Made by a program: the position numbers and the translations under genes. Shown in pieces: positions 42,850 through 51,135 of a stretch of 64,000 nucleotides of DNA. The notes under the pieces are model-generated. The model worked only from the letters and a program-made list of their open reading frames with translations. It did not search any database and was not told the DNA's origin. The DNA comes from Clostridia bacterium. GTDB taxonomy: Bacteria; Bacillota; Clostridia; Christensenellales; CAG-138. Numbering within the stretch: the stretch's first letter is position 1; every line of letters starts with the position of its first letter. Location: positions 3,404 through 67,403 of the forward strand of contig JAEDIC010000010.1 in the NCBI GenBank assembly GCA_016292635.1, read 5' to 3'.

Positions 42850-43596
42850 TTAGTCCTCATCTTCCTCCTCGGGAAGGGTAACGTTGTGGAAAACCTCCTG
42901 AACGTCGTCGTCATCATCGAAGCGATCCAGCATCTTTTCGATTTTTTCCACCAGTTCGGGATCATTGGTAGCGTCAACGGTGTTCTGGGGAAACATGCCT
43001 ATCTCGGCGGAAAGGAAACTGTACTTGCCCTCCAGGGCTTCACGCACAACGGAAAAGTCGGCGGGTGCGGTATAGATTTCATATACGTCATCAAGGGCGT
43101 TGAAGTCCTCGGCGCCGGCATCCAGAGCTTCCATCATGAGCTCGTCCTCATCGATGGATGCGCTGCGTTCTACTACCATAAGGCCCTTCTTGTCGAACAT
43201 CCAGGATACGCAGCCGCTTGCGCCCATGCTGCCGCCGCTCTTATCAAAAATATGGCGTATCTCCGCAGCGGTGCGGTTGCGGTTGTCGGTTACGACCTCA
43301 ACGATAATGGCGGTGCCGCCGGGGCCGTAACCTTCGTAGGTGATTTCCTCGTAGTTTACACTGCCGAGTTCGCCCGCGGCTTTCTTTATGGAACGGGTAA
43401 TGTTGTCGTTGGGCATATTGTTTGCCTTTGCCTTGGCGATAACGTCTCTGAGCTTGGAGTTGTTGGCAGGGTCGCTGCCGCCCTCCTTAACGGCTATGGC
43501 GATCTCGCGGCCTATTTTGGTAAATATCTTGCCGCGCTGGGAGTCGGTCTTTTCTTTTTTATTCTTAATATTGGCCCATTTGGAATGTCCGGACAT
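42850..43596 (-). CDS. YebC/PmpR family protein
   Basis: A 248-residue member of the YebC/TACO1 family, with the invariant start SGHSKWANIKNKKEKTDSQR. Members have been described both as DNA-binding regulators and as ribosome-associated factors that ease translation of proline-rich stretches. The acidic C-terminus (EEEDED) is typical. Preceded by AGGAGG and its own promoter, followed by a strong terminator. Confidence 0.93.
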   Translation of the reverse strand: MSGHSKWANIKNKKEKTDSQRGKIFTKIGREIAIAVKEGGSDPANNSKLRDVIAKAKANNMPNDNITRSIKKAAGELGSVNYEEITYEGYGPGGTAIIVEVVTDNRNRTAAEIRHIFDKSGGSMGASGCVSWMFDKKGLMVVERSASIDEDELMMEALDAGAEDFNALDDVYEIYTAPADFSVVREALEGKYSFLSAEIGMFPQNTVDATNDPELVEKIEKMLDRFDDDDDVQEVFHNVTLPEEEDED

Positions 43597-43630
43597 AGGT
43601 TTATACCCTCCTGAGAATTATCAACGCTTA

Positions 43631-43660
43631 ATTATAGCACTATTTCAGCCGCCTGTTCAA
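43631..43660 (-). promoter_or_regulatory. yebC promoter
   Basis: On the minus strand TTGAAC and TATAAT with an 18-bp spacer; the -10 is extended by TGC. The -35 lies at the 3' end of the uracil-DNA glycosylase gene. Confidence 0.6.
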
Positions 43661-44226
43661 GCTTTCTGTGATATATCGTCGTATTTTTGCCTGAGTTTCT
43701 TCATATCCTCCCAGGACTCACGCTTTTTGCTTTCATCCCTGAGCAGCGCCGCGGGATGATATGTTGGAAGTATCCATATTCCTTTATTTTCTTTCCATAT
43801 GCCCCGGTCTCTCGTTATTTTTACATTCTCATCGTATATGTACTTTGCCGCCGTTGCGCCCAGGCATACTATTATCTTTGGCCTGATCAGGGCAAACTGG
43901 GCCCGAAGATACGGCAAACAGGCCTCCGCCTCGCTGAGCTCCGGCGCCCGATTGTTTGGCGGGCGGCATTTTACGATATTTGCAATGTATACTTCCTCCC
44001 GCTTCAGATTTATTGCCTCAATCATTTTGTCCAGCAGCTTTCCGGCCGGACCGACAAAGGGCCTTCCGGACAGGTCTTCATCTCTGCCTGGGCCTTCTCC
44101 TACAAACATTATATCGGCGCTTGGATCGCCCTCACCGATAACTATGCTGTTTCTCTGCTCGCACAGTCTGCACTTTGTGCAGCCATCCATGCTGTCATAC
44201 AGTTCCTTCCAGTCATATCTCGCCAT
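43657..44226 (-). CDS. Family 4 (Fe-S) uracil-DNA glycosylase
   Basis: A 189-residue uracil-DNA glycosylase of family 4. Cys ligands are in CTKCRLC (about 16-22), IVKCRPP (about 87) and EACLPYL (about 105). The catalytic motif region is GEGPGRDED (about 43), with the motif-2 His in LPTYHPAALLR (about 158). It removes uracil from DNA. I start at the ATG behind AAGGGG (44226); a longer frame to 44307 lacks a site. The promoter was not resolved. Confidence 0.9.
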   Translation of the reverse strand: MARYDWKELYDSMDGCTKCRLCEQRNSIVIGEGDPSADIMFVGEGPGRDEDLSGRPFVGPAGKLLDKMIEAINLKREEVYIANIVKCRPPNNRAPELSEAEACLPYLRAQFALIRPKIIVCLGATAAKYIYDENVKITRDRGIWKENKGIWILPTYHPAALLRDESKKRESWEDMKKLRQKYDDISQKA

Positions 44227-44480
44227 AATAAACCCCTTATAATATGAAAGTATAAAAGCACGTTTTAGCTTTTGTGGCGTTTGTTTAAGCTCAATTATTC
44301 CATACACCTATGACAGCAATGGACTTGAATTATCGATTTTCGGCAATAAGATGGTATTTTACCATCAGAAAGAACCTTTTTGACGAATATTTGCGATTGC
44401 AAAGGAATTTCAAATGATATATAATTAAAAATTATAATAAGTAATTCTTATACTAAATATGTTCACTGTTGATAATTTTA

Positions 44481-44516
44481 GCAAAAAAACGCCTTTGGAG
44501 CAATATTTCCAAAGGC
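44481..44516 (-). terminator. Hairpin with minus-strand U-run upstream of the LysR gene
   Basis: A perfect 9-bp stem (44491-44499 with 44508-44516). Read leftward it is followed by GTTTTTTT, a terminator shape, but no leftward gene lies to its right for several kb. Read rightward it lacks a U-run and lies 42 bp before the LysR start. Confidence 0.4.
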
Positions 44517-44557
44517 TGAGCCACAAAAATAATCAATTATAACGAGGAGGATGCGCC

Positions 44558-45451
44558 ATGCCCGCCGATCTGGATCTTTACAGCATATTCTGTACTGTTG
44601 CCCGCTGCGGCAGCCTTTCCCATGCGGCAAGGGAATTATATGTCAGTCAGCCAGCCATCAGCCAGTCCATGCATCGACTTGAGTATATGCTGGGCTGCAC
44701 TCTCTTTACCCGCACCAGCCGGGGCATAACCCTCACCAGCGAGGGCCGTATGCTGTACAGCTATGCGGATAAAGCAATAAGCCTCATCACCGCAGCCGAG
44801 GACAAGCTGAACCGTATGCGTACCCTGCAGTCCGGTGGCCTGATGATAGGCGCAAGCGATACGCTGTGCCAGTTTTTCCTGCTGCCCTATCTTGAAAAAT
44901 TCCATACGGAATACCCCGAAGTACAGCTTCAGGTCACCAACCGCACCACTCCGGATACGATAGAACTTTTAAAGGTAGGAAAAGTGGACATTGCCCTCGT
45001 TAATCTGCCTGTATCCGACAGCGCTCTTTGCGTAAGGGATGTTCTTAAGGTGCATGATGTCTTTGTGGCTTCCGAAAGATTTGCTCACCTTAAGGGTCGT
45101 CCCGTCACCATGGCGGAGATTGCCCGCGAACCTTTGGTTTTGCTTGAGCAGGCCTCAAACTCCCGTAAATACCTTGATGATTTTGCTGCTATGTGCGGAA
45201 TAACCCTGCATCCCGAAATAGAGCTGGGCGCCCACAACCTGTTGGTGGAATTCGCCAAGATCGGCCTTGGCATAGCCTGCGTAACATCAGAATTTGCGGC
45301 CAAGGCCATAAACAGCGGAGAATTATTTGAAATTGACCTGTGCGATCCCATGCCATCCCGCGCCATTGGCCTTATTTCCCTTGAGGGAGTTCCCCTTTCG
45401 GCAGCCGCTGAAAGATTCATAAGCATAGTGCTGGAAAACCAGGATCAGTAG
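44558..45451 (+). CDS. LysR family transcriptional regulator
   Basis: A 297-residue LTTR. The N-terminal winged helix (about 5-65) shows GSLSHAARELYVSQPAISQSMHRLE. The effector domain (about 90-290) resembles the CysB/CysL fold with SDTLCQFFLLPYLEKF. The target is not clear: no divergent operon is present, and the next gene downstream is a WG-repeat protein 4 bp away. Start ATG after GGAGG. Confidence 0.92.
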   Translation: MPADLDLYSIFCTVARCGSLSHAARELYVSQPAISQSMHRLEYMLGCTLFTRTSRGITLTSEGRMLYSYADKAISLITAAEDKLNRMRTLQSGGLMIGASDTLCQFFLLPYLEKFHTEYPEVQLQVTNRTTPDTIELLKVGKVDIALVNLPVSDSALCVRDVLKVHDVFVASERFAHLKGRPVTMAEIAREPLVLLEQASNSRKYLDDFAAMCGITLHPEIELGAHNLLVEFAKIGLGIACVTSEFAAKAINSGELFEIDLCDPMPSRAIGLISLEGVPLSAAAERFISIVLENQDQ

Positions 45452-45455
45452 CCCA

Positions 45456-46580
45456 ATGGAACAAAGACGCAATCAGTCAGGGCGCAAGCCTATGCTGTCG
45501 GTATACGGAAGCATAATTCTCTGCATCTTTCTTTGCGCCATCGCCTACGCAGTGCTGTACAATGGCGGCGGAGCAAAGATATTGATTGAGGAAGAACAGC
45601 GCGTCGCACAAGAGGAAGCAGCGGCAATAGCGGCGGCGGCCCCCACCCCAACTCCCCAGATACTGGCCACGTCCTCCTCCGGCAGGCTTATCCCTTATTT
45701 TGCAAACGGTCTCTGGGGATATAAGAACACCTCCGGCGAGATAGTGATACTGCCGACCTATTCCGCAGCGAACGAATTTGATGAATATGTGGCTTTTGCC
45801 GCGCAAAACGGCCTGTATGGCCTTATAAACCGCTCCGGCGCATGGATAACCGAACCCTGCTGGTCCAATGTTTCCCGCTTCAGCGAAGGCTATGCCGCCG
45901 TGGAGCAGGACGGCAAATGGGGTTATATAGACCGTTCCGGGAATGTGATAATCAACTATCTCTACCGTGAAGCGGGCCCCTTCAGCTGCGGCAGAGCCGC
46001 CGTTCGTTCCGCATCCTCTTTTGGATATATCGACGTAGTCGGCAATATCGCCATTACCGAAAAATGGTCCTCCGCAAATCCCTTTGTAAACGACCTTGCC
46101 TTTGTAACTCTCTCATCAAAGTGCTACATTATAGACAAGCTTGGCGAGCCCCTTATAACCCTCAACAGCGGAACAACCGGACAAGGCTTCTCTGAGGATT
46201 TTGCGCTTATTGAGGATAACGGAAGCTGCTATTTCATGAACCGCTACGGCAAAAGCGCCTTCCGCAAGACCTATTCCGCAGCACTGCCATTCTCCGGCGG
46301 TTTTGCGGCAATTCGAGAGGATGGTCTTTGGGGATACATAAACGACATGGGAGCAACCGCTATCACTCCCCAGTTTATGGAGGCCAAGTCATTCTCAAAC
46401 GGCCTCGCCGCAGTAAAGAACTCCGAAGGGCTGTGGGGATATATCGACAGCTCAGGCGCTCTCAAGATCGACTATCGCTATTCCGATCCCGGAAGCTTTA
46501 TAGATGGCTTTGCGGTCTCCATGAAGGACGGTTCATGGTATATAGTGGATAAAAGCGGCAGCGAAGCCCTGCTTTATTAA
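45456..46580 (+). CDS. Membrane-anchored WG-repeat protein
   Basis: A 374-residue protein with one N-terminal transmembrane segment (about 18-36), an Ala/Pro-rich linker, then about seven WG (KWGYI/LWGYID) beta repeats of 35-45 residues, for example GKWGYIDRSGNVII. WG repeats form beta structures of poorly known function, probably binding surfaces outside the cell. It begins 4 bp after the LysR stop and may share its transcript. No enzymatic motif is seen. Confidence 0.85.
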   Translation: MEQRRNQSGRKPMLSVYGSIILCIFLCAIAYAVLYNGGGAKILIEEEQRVAQEEAAAIAAAAPTPTPQILATSSSGRLIPYFANGLWGYKNTSGEIVILPTYSAANEFDEYVAFAAQNGLYGLINRSGAWITEPCWSNVSRFSEGYAAVEQDGKWGYIDRSGNVIINYLYREAGPFSCGRAAVRSASSFGYIDVVGNIAITEKWSSANPFVNDLAFVTLSSKCYIIDKLGEPLITLNSGTTGQGFSEDFALIEDNGSCYFMNRYGKSAFRKTYSAALPFSGGFAAIREDGLWGYINDMGATAITPQFMEAKSFSNGLAAVKNSEGLWGYIDSSGALKIDYRYSDPGSFIDGFAVSMKDGSWYIVDKSGSEALLY

Positions 46581-46610
46581 AAATATATCCATTTGCTGTA
46601 TATTTTCCCC

Positions 46611-46639
46611 TTGCAAAACACATTACCTTGTGTTAGAAT
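46611..46639 (+). promoter_or_regulatory. rpmB promoter
   Basis: TTGCAA and TAGAAT separated by 17 bp with an extended TGT before the -10, 53 bp upstream of rpmB. Confidence 0.65.
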
Positions 46640-46692
46640 AACACTGTTTGATTTTAGCAAGATGCTTACTGTCGGTAAGGAGGTGTAAATAA

Positions 46693-46884
46693 ATGGGTAA
46701 GTTCTGTGAGGTTTGCAATAAGGGGATGATGTCCGGTAACCGGGTAAGCCATTCCAACCGTAAAACCAGGCATGCATGGGCTCCCAATATTCAGCGCGTG
46801 AGCGTTGTTGTTGATGGTACTCCCTGCAAGATGAACGTCTGCACTCGCTGCCTTCGTTCCGGCAAGGTTCAGCGCAGTGTCTAA
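46693..46884 (+). CDS. rpmB: Ribosomal protein bL28
   Basis: A 63-residue large-subunit protein with CNKGMMSGNRVSHSNRKTRH and a C-terminal CTRCLRSGKVQRSV typical of bL28. The paired Cys (CEVC and CTRC) suggest the zinc-binding form. Strong AAGGAGG site and a single-gene unit with its own promoter and terminator. Confidence 0.96.
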   Translation: MGKFCEVCNKGMMSGNRVSHSNRKTRHAWAPNIQRVSVVVDGTPCKMNVCTRCLRSGKVQRSV

Positions 46885-46905
46885 TTAAAAATTAAAAAGC
46901 GATGT

Positions 46906-46938
46906 GAGTCGGTCAGTTAGACCGGCTCATTTATTTTT
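46906..46938 (+). terminator. rpmB terminator
   Basis: A 9-bp stem (46906-46914 with 46920-46928, one T-G pair), 5-base loop, then ATTTATTTTT. Confidence 0.85.
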
Positions 46939-46952
46939 GCGAATAATCCATA

Positions 46953-47144
46953 TTAAATATATCTGCCTATTATCAGCAGGCGGAACATCACAGTCAGTAT
47001 CCCCGCCCATATCAAAGACCATATCAGCCTTATATTCAGGCATAGCAATAGAATCAATAAAACAAAATAAACAATGCAGCATCTGAATGTCCTTCGTCTG
47101 CAGGAGCGCCTTCTTATATAAACCATCGACGGCCTTTTTTGCAT
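46953..47144 (-). CDS. Small hydrophobic membrane protein, unknown function
   Basis: A 63-residue protein with a basic N-terminus (about 1-22, many Arg) and a long hydrophobic stretch (about 23-60, with FVLLILLLCL) that could form one or two membrane helices. The ATG is preceded by GGGGAGGG at good spacing, which separates it from the other overlapping frames here. It is convergent with rpmB and divergent from the ABC operon. No family recognised; it may be a real small protein or a chance frame. Confidence 0.5.
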   Translation of the reverse strand: MQKRPSMVYIRRRSCRRRTFRCCIVYFVLLILLLCLNIRLIWSLIWAGILTVMFRLLIIGRYI

Positions 47145-47255
47145 GCCTCTTCCCTCCCCCTGTTATCATATTACGCTGCGCTTCTCAATTTGTTTCACGC
47201 ACAAGACAGAGTTACAGGGAATACATTGGTGTATAAACAAAAACGGAGGCTTTAT

Positions 47256-48005
47256 ATGGCTGAAATTTTGCTTGAAGCAGATAGCGTTGGCCTTACATAT
47301 CATCAACCCGGCGGAGAGACCCTCGCCGTAGACAGCATATCCTTTGACGTAAACCATGGAGAATTTCTTTCCATAGTCGGTCCTTCCGGATGCGGAAAGA
47401 CCAGCATACTTTCCATGATTGCCGGATTGCTGAAACCAAGTCACGGAAAGATAACGCTGCACAGCGATGCTCGCCCCGGATATATGCTTCAGCGGGATCA
47501 TCTGCTGGACTGGCGCACTGTTGAGGGAAACGTATTGCTGGGGCTGCAGGTAAAGGGCACGCTGAATGAAGAAACCCGTGCCTTCGCAAACAGCCTGCTG
47601 GATACATACGGGCTTAAGGAATTCGCAAAAAGCTATCCGCGGCAGCTGTCCGGCGGTATGCGCCAGAAAGTGGCTCTAATACGCACTCTAGCCTGCTCTC
47701 CTGAGCTTTTGCTGCTGGATGAACCCTTTTCCGCTCTGGATTATCAAACCCGGCTCATGGCCTGTGACGAGATGTACGGCATAATACGAAATGAGGGCAA
47801 AACCGCAGTTCTTGTTACTCACGACATATCCGAAGCCATTTCAATGAGCGACAGGATACTGGTTTTTTCCGCCCGTCCCGCCCGTATAAAGGCGGAGCAT
47901 ACAATAAAGCTGTCACAGGGGAATACTCCGCTTTCACGGCGCAACAGCCCGGAATTCAAGGATTACTTTGATAGTATATGGAAGGAGATCGACCATGAAC
48001 ACTAA
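47256..48005 (+). CDS. ABC transporter ATPase, nitrate/sulfonate/taurine (SsuB/TauB) type
   Basis: A 249-residue ATPase. Walker A GPSGCGKTS (about 42), Q-loop in MLQRDHLLDW, signature LSGGMRQKVALIR (about 135) and Walker B LLLLDEPFSALD (about 155) are intact. It energises uptake through the permease that follows, overlapping it by 11 bp. I start at the ATG behind GGAGG; the frame extends 39 codons upstream without a site. Substrates of this class include sulfonates, nitrate, pyrimidines and thiamine precursors. No binding-protein gene is adjacent. Confidence 0.9.
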   Translation: MAEILLEADSVGLTYHQPGGETLAVDSISFDVNHGEFLSIVGPSGCGKTSILSMIAGLLKPSHGKITLHSDARPGYMLQRDHLLDWRTVEGNVLLGLQVKGTLNEETRAFANSLLDTYGLKEFAKSYPRQLSGGMRQKVALIRTLACSPELLLLDEPFSALDYQTRLMACDEMYGIIRNEGKTAVLVTHDISEAISMSDRILVFSARPARIKAEHTIKLSQGNTPLSRRNSPEFKDYFDSIWKEIDHEH

Positions 48006-48807
48006 CGGTATGTCATTGGAGCATATTAATTATCTTAAGGGCATACGCAAAAAAAACCGCACGGTCAGCTTTTTCAGATACTTTATACTCATCGCAGTTA
48101 TAGCTTTATGGGAGTTGGCCGCAAGGCTTGGCTGGATAGACCCATTTATAATGAGCTCTCCTTCCCGGGTATTCGATACCATAGGACGGCTTTACAGGGA
48201 TAATGAATTGTTCCATCATATCGCCATAACCATGTATGAAACCGTGGTGGGCTTTCTGCTGGGTACCATATTCGGCACGCTTATAGCTATAATACTATGG
48301 TGGAGCCGTTCCCTTGCGAGGATACTGGACCCATACCTGGTTGTGCTGAACGCCCTGCCCAAAATCGCCCTTGGGCCAATTCTTATCGTTTGGTTCGGCG
48401 CAGGAGTAAAGAGCATAATCATAATGGCTCTGCTCATATCCCTCATTGTAACGGTAATGACGGTGCTAGCGGGATTTAATGAGATAACCGACGAAAAGCA
48501 GCTTCTTATGCGGACGCTGGGCGCAAACCGGTTTCAGATATTGACAATGGTAGTGCTGCCTGCGTCCGTGCCAACCGTGATGAGCGCTCTTAAGATAAGC
48601 GTAGGCATGAGCTGGGTTGGCGTTATAGTGGGCGAATATCTGGTATCACGGGCGGGATTGGGATATCTTATAGTATACGGAAGTCAGGTATTCAAGCTGG
48701 ATCTGGTAATGTCCAGTATAGTGATACTGTGCGTGCTTGCGGCAATAATGTACTACTGTGTGGCATATTTTGAAAAGCGGCTGATAAAGTGGCGGGATTG
48801 GGCATGA
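47995..48807 (+). CDS. ABC transporter permease, SsuC/TauC type
   Basis: A 270-residue permease with about six membrane helices and the BPD (EAA) loop around LNALPKIALGPILIVWFG (about 122), the coupling site for the ATPase. ATG at 47995 lies inside the end of the ATPase gene with AAGGAG upstream. Substrate unknown. The partner substrate-binding protein must be elsewhere or be shared. Confidence 0.9.
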   Translation: MNTNGMSLEHINYLKGIRKKNRTVSFFRYFILIAVIALWELAARLGWIDPFIMSSPSRVFDTIGRLYRDNELFHHIAITMYETVVGFLLGTIFGTLIAIILWWSRSLARILDPYLVVLNALPKIALGPILIVWFGAGVKSIIIMALLISLIVTVMTVLAGFNEITDEKQLLMRTLGANRFQILTMVVLPASVPTVMSALKISVGMSWVGVIVGEYLVSRAGLGYLIVYGSQVFKLDLVMSSIVILCVLAAIMYYCVAYFEKRLIKWRDWA

Positions 48808-48819
48808 TATGCCCCAGGA

Positions 48820-48848
48820 TTGAAAGGCGGCATAAAACAACGTATAAT
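48820..48848 (+). promoter_or_regulatory. Promoter of the flavoprotein gene
   Basis: TTGAAA and TATAAT with a 17-bp spacer, 50 bp before the start codon. Confidence 0.7.
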
Positions 48849-48852
48849 GTAG

Positions 48853-48879
48853 CTGCGGGTAACACCGCAGTTTATTTTT
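48853..48879 (+). terminator. Terminator-like hairpin in the flavoprotein leader
   Basis: CTGCGG-GTAACA-CCGCAG followed by TTTATTTTT, right after the promoter and 19 bp before the start codon. It may end the ABC transcript, or attenuate the flavoprotein transcript that starts at about the same point. Confidence 0.65.
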
Positions 48880-48897
48880 AGAACCCGGAGAAATTTA

Positions 48898-49953
48898 ATG
48901 CCTCATTCATTTGATTTTGACCTTGCCATAATTGGATCGGGTCCCGCAGGAGCCACATTGGCACGCCTGGCGGACAGCGATTTGCGAACGGTTATTATAG
49001 ATAAAAAGACGGATAAGCCGGGCGGTTTTCAAAAACCCTGCGGCGGCCTTCTTGCGCCGGATGCGCAAAAAGCCCTTTCCCGCTATGATATAACCTTGCC
49101 CAAAGAAGTGCTGGTAGATCCCCAGATATTCTCTGTAAAAACCATGGACCTTCGCTCCGGCATCACCCGCCATTATCAGCGATGCTATATCAACATGAAC
49201 AGGCACAAATTCGATATGTGGCTGAACGGCATGATACCTGACCGCATAAGCAGGATAAGCGGCTTGTGCAGGGATGTATCCCCTATCCCCGGAGGCTATG
49301 AGATAACTTACACACAAAACGGAAAGCACGAGCGCCTTACCGCCAAATATATTGTCGGCGCAGACGGCGCAAAGTCCATCGTTCGGCAAAAGCTCTTTCC
49401 GGATAAAAAGCTGCGCCGCTATACCGCCATTCAGCAATGGTTCATTTGCCCTGAGCAAACGCCGTTTTATTCCTGCATATTTGATCCGGATACCAGCGAC
49501 TGCTGCTCGTGGTCAATATCAAAGGACGGATATTTCATATTCGGCGGTGCTTTCCCTGTGGATAAGTCCCGTGATAGGTTTGAATCGCAAAAACAAAAGC
49601 TCGTGAGTTTAGGTTTCCCCCTTCATGAGCCTGTAAAAACTGAGGCCTGCGTGGTGCTGAGACCCCGCTCATTTTGGGATTTTTGCACAGGCCATGGCAA
49701 TGCGTTTCTCATAGGCGAAGCTGCGGGCTTCATAAGTCCAAGCTCACTTGAGGGCATAAGCTACGCCATGGAAAGCGCGGATATGCTGTCCTCTGCCCTT
49801 TTCTCTCAGAATCCCGCGGCGGCGTATCGGCGAAAAACGCTCAGGCTTCGCGTTAAACTTGGTATGAAAGTGCTTAAATGCCCTTTCATGTACCATCCCT
49901 TTCTTCGCAGGCTTGTGATGAAGAGCGGGCTGCAATCAATTGACGTAAAGTGA
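48898..49953 (+). CDS. FAD-dependent oxidoreductase (geranylgeranyl reductase-like)
   Basis: A 351-residue flavoprotein. The N-terminal Rossmann motif GSGPAGATLAR (about 13-23), KPCGGLLAPDAQ (about 48) and VGADGAKSIVRQ (about 158) match the geranylgeranyl reductase/monooxygenase-like family, with GEAAGFISPSSLEGISYA (about 277) as the second FAD motif. The substrate is unknown; relatives reduce isoprenoid double bonds or act on aromatic compounds. It follows the ABC importer but has its own promoter. Confidence 0.8.
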   Translation: MPHSFDFDLAIIGSGPAGATLARLADSDLRTVIIDKKTDKPGGFQKPCGGLLAPDAQKALSRYDITLPKEVLVDPQIFSVKTMDLRSGITRHYQRCYINMNRHKFDMWLNGMIPDRISRISGLCRDVSPIPGGYEITYTQNGKHERLTAKYIVGADGAKSIVRQKLFPDKKLRRYTAIQQWFICPEQTPFYSCIFDPDTSDCCSWSISKDGYFIFGGAFPVDKSRDRFESQKQKLVSLGFPLHEPVKTEACVVLRPRSFWDFCTGHGNAFLIGEAAGFISPSSLEGISYAMESADMLSSALFSQNPAAAYRRKTLRLRVKLGMKVLKCPFMYHPFLRRLVMKSGLQSIDVK

Positions 49954-49957
49954 TAAA

Positions 49958-49993
49958 TAAGGCACGTTGCTGTTCATGCACCGTGCTTTGTTT
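49958..49993 (+). terminator. Terminator of the flavoprotein gene
   Basis: AAGGCACG pairs with CGTGCTT (one bulged G) across a 13-base loop, then TGTTTATTT. It also lies at the end of the convergent phosphoesterase gene. Confidence 0.6.
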
Positions 49994-49995
49994 AT

Positions 49996-50466
49996 TTAAA
50001 ATATTCTTATTATTTCCGAATCCACCCCGCCCTTGCCGTCGGTGGTGAGCATTGCGAACGTGTAGGGCGCGCCTCTTCTGGGTTTTGTGGGGCTGCCTGG
50101 GTTCAGTATCAACATATCAGGCCCTTCGTCTATATCCGGCACATGAGTATGCCCGTACAGCGCAACGGCGCAATCCAGCTCCTCCGCTCTGTATCCGAGG
50201 CGGGCGGTACCGCCGTTTACGCCGTATGTATGGCCATGGCAGGCGAATATTCTTACGCCGTCAAGGCATATCACCCGCTCCGTGTTTCCGAAAAAGTCGC
50301 AGTTTCCCGCTACGGCATATACCTCGGCGCCGTTTTTTGAAAAGCCGGCACCGTCACGGAAATTGTCGCCCAAATGTATCCATGCATCAACCTTGCCGGC
50401 GGCCTTAAGCACCTCCGCAATGGCAAAATCATCGCCGTGTGTATCCGCTACTACGCCTATACGCAT
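49996..50466 (-). CDS. YfcE/MJ0936-type metallophosphoesterase
   Basis: A 156-residue calcineurin-fold phosphodiesterase. Metal ligands are visible in VADTHGD (about 6-12), HLGDNF (about 32), GNCDFFG (about 54), ACHGH (about 75) and GHTHVPD (about 101). Family members hydrolyse phosphodiesters, often with Mn2+; the natural substrate is uncertain. It begins just after the rdgB stop and is probably co-transcribed with it. Confidence 0.9.
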   Translation of the reverse strand: MRIGVVADTHGDDFAIAEVLKAAGKVDAWIHLGDNFRDGAGFSKNGAEVYAVAGNCDFFGNTERVICLDGVRIFACHGHTYGVNGGTARLGYRAEELDCAVALYGHTHVPDIDEGPDMLILNPGSPTKPRRGAPYTFAMLTTDGKGGVDSEIIRIF

Positions 50467-50467
50467 T

Positions 50468-51061
50468 TTACTTTTCCTGCTCCAGCCGTTCTCTAAGGGC
50501 GGAAAGGGCGTTCTTTCTGTGGCTTACGGTATTTTTTTCCTCGGCGGTAAGTTCGGCAAAGGATTTATCCAGCGGCTCATAGAAAAACAGCGGATCATAA
50601 CCAAAACCGTTGTCTCCATGAGGTGCAGTCAGCAGTCTGCCTTCCACTGCGCCCCGCACTACGATATCTTCCTTATCCCTACGCACCAGCGCAACGGCGC
50701 TTACGAATCTGCAGGTGCGCTTTTCCGTGGGAACATCACGCATTTTCTCCAGTATTTTTGCATTGTTTGCCGCATCGTCATGACCTTCGCCGGCATACCT
50801 TGCGCTGTATACGCCAGGAGCGCCACCAAGGGCGTCCACTTCAAGACCGCTGTCATCCGAAATCACCGCATCCGCATCCGCCGCAGCAAATACCTCTGCC
50901 GCTTTTTTCAGTGCGTTTCCCTCAAATGTATCCGCGTCCTCATCCACATCGATATCTATCCCCGCCTCCCGCAGGGACTGTATGTCCTCGTAATACGCCC
51001 CGAGTATCGCCTTTATCTCGCTAACCTTATGGGCGTTGTTGGATGCTATTATAAGCTTCAT
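50468..51061 (-). CDS. rdgB: XTP/dITP diphosphatase (RdgB/HAM1)
   Basis: A 197-residue housekeeping pyrophosphatase that removes ITP, dITP and XTP. IIASNNAHKVSEI (about 3-15), SDDSGLEVDALGGAPGVYSA (about 67) and GFGYDPLF (about 152) are diagnostic. Start ATG behind AGGAG. A terminator of the upstream gene lies only about 15 bp before its start, so expression depends on readthrough or a promoter inside the preceding gene. Confidence 0.95.
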   Translation of the reverse strand: MKLIIASNNAHKVSEIKAILGAYYEDIQSLREAGIDIDVDEDADTFEGNALKKAAEVFAAADADAVISDDSGLEVDALGGAPGVYSARYAGEGHDDAANNAKILEKMRDVPTEKRTCRFVSAVALVRRDKEDIVVRGAVEGRLLTAPHGDNGFGYDPLFFYEPLDKSFAELTAEEKNTVSHRKNALSALRERLEQEK

Positions 51062-51076
51062 TGCTCTGCTCCTTTG

Positions 51077-51114
51077 TAAAAAAAATCGCCATGGCTATTT
51101 TAACACATGGCGAT
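51077..51114 (-). terminator. Terminator of the GerMN lipoprotein gene
   Basis: A perfect 9-bp stem (51085-51093 with 51106-51114), then TTTTTTTT on the minus strand, 22 bp after the GerMN stop. Confidence 0.88.
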
Positions 51115-51135
51115 GTGGAATTCCATATTATCGCT

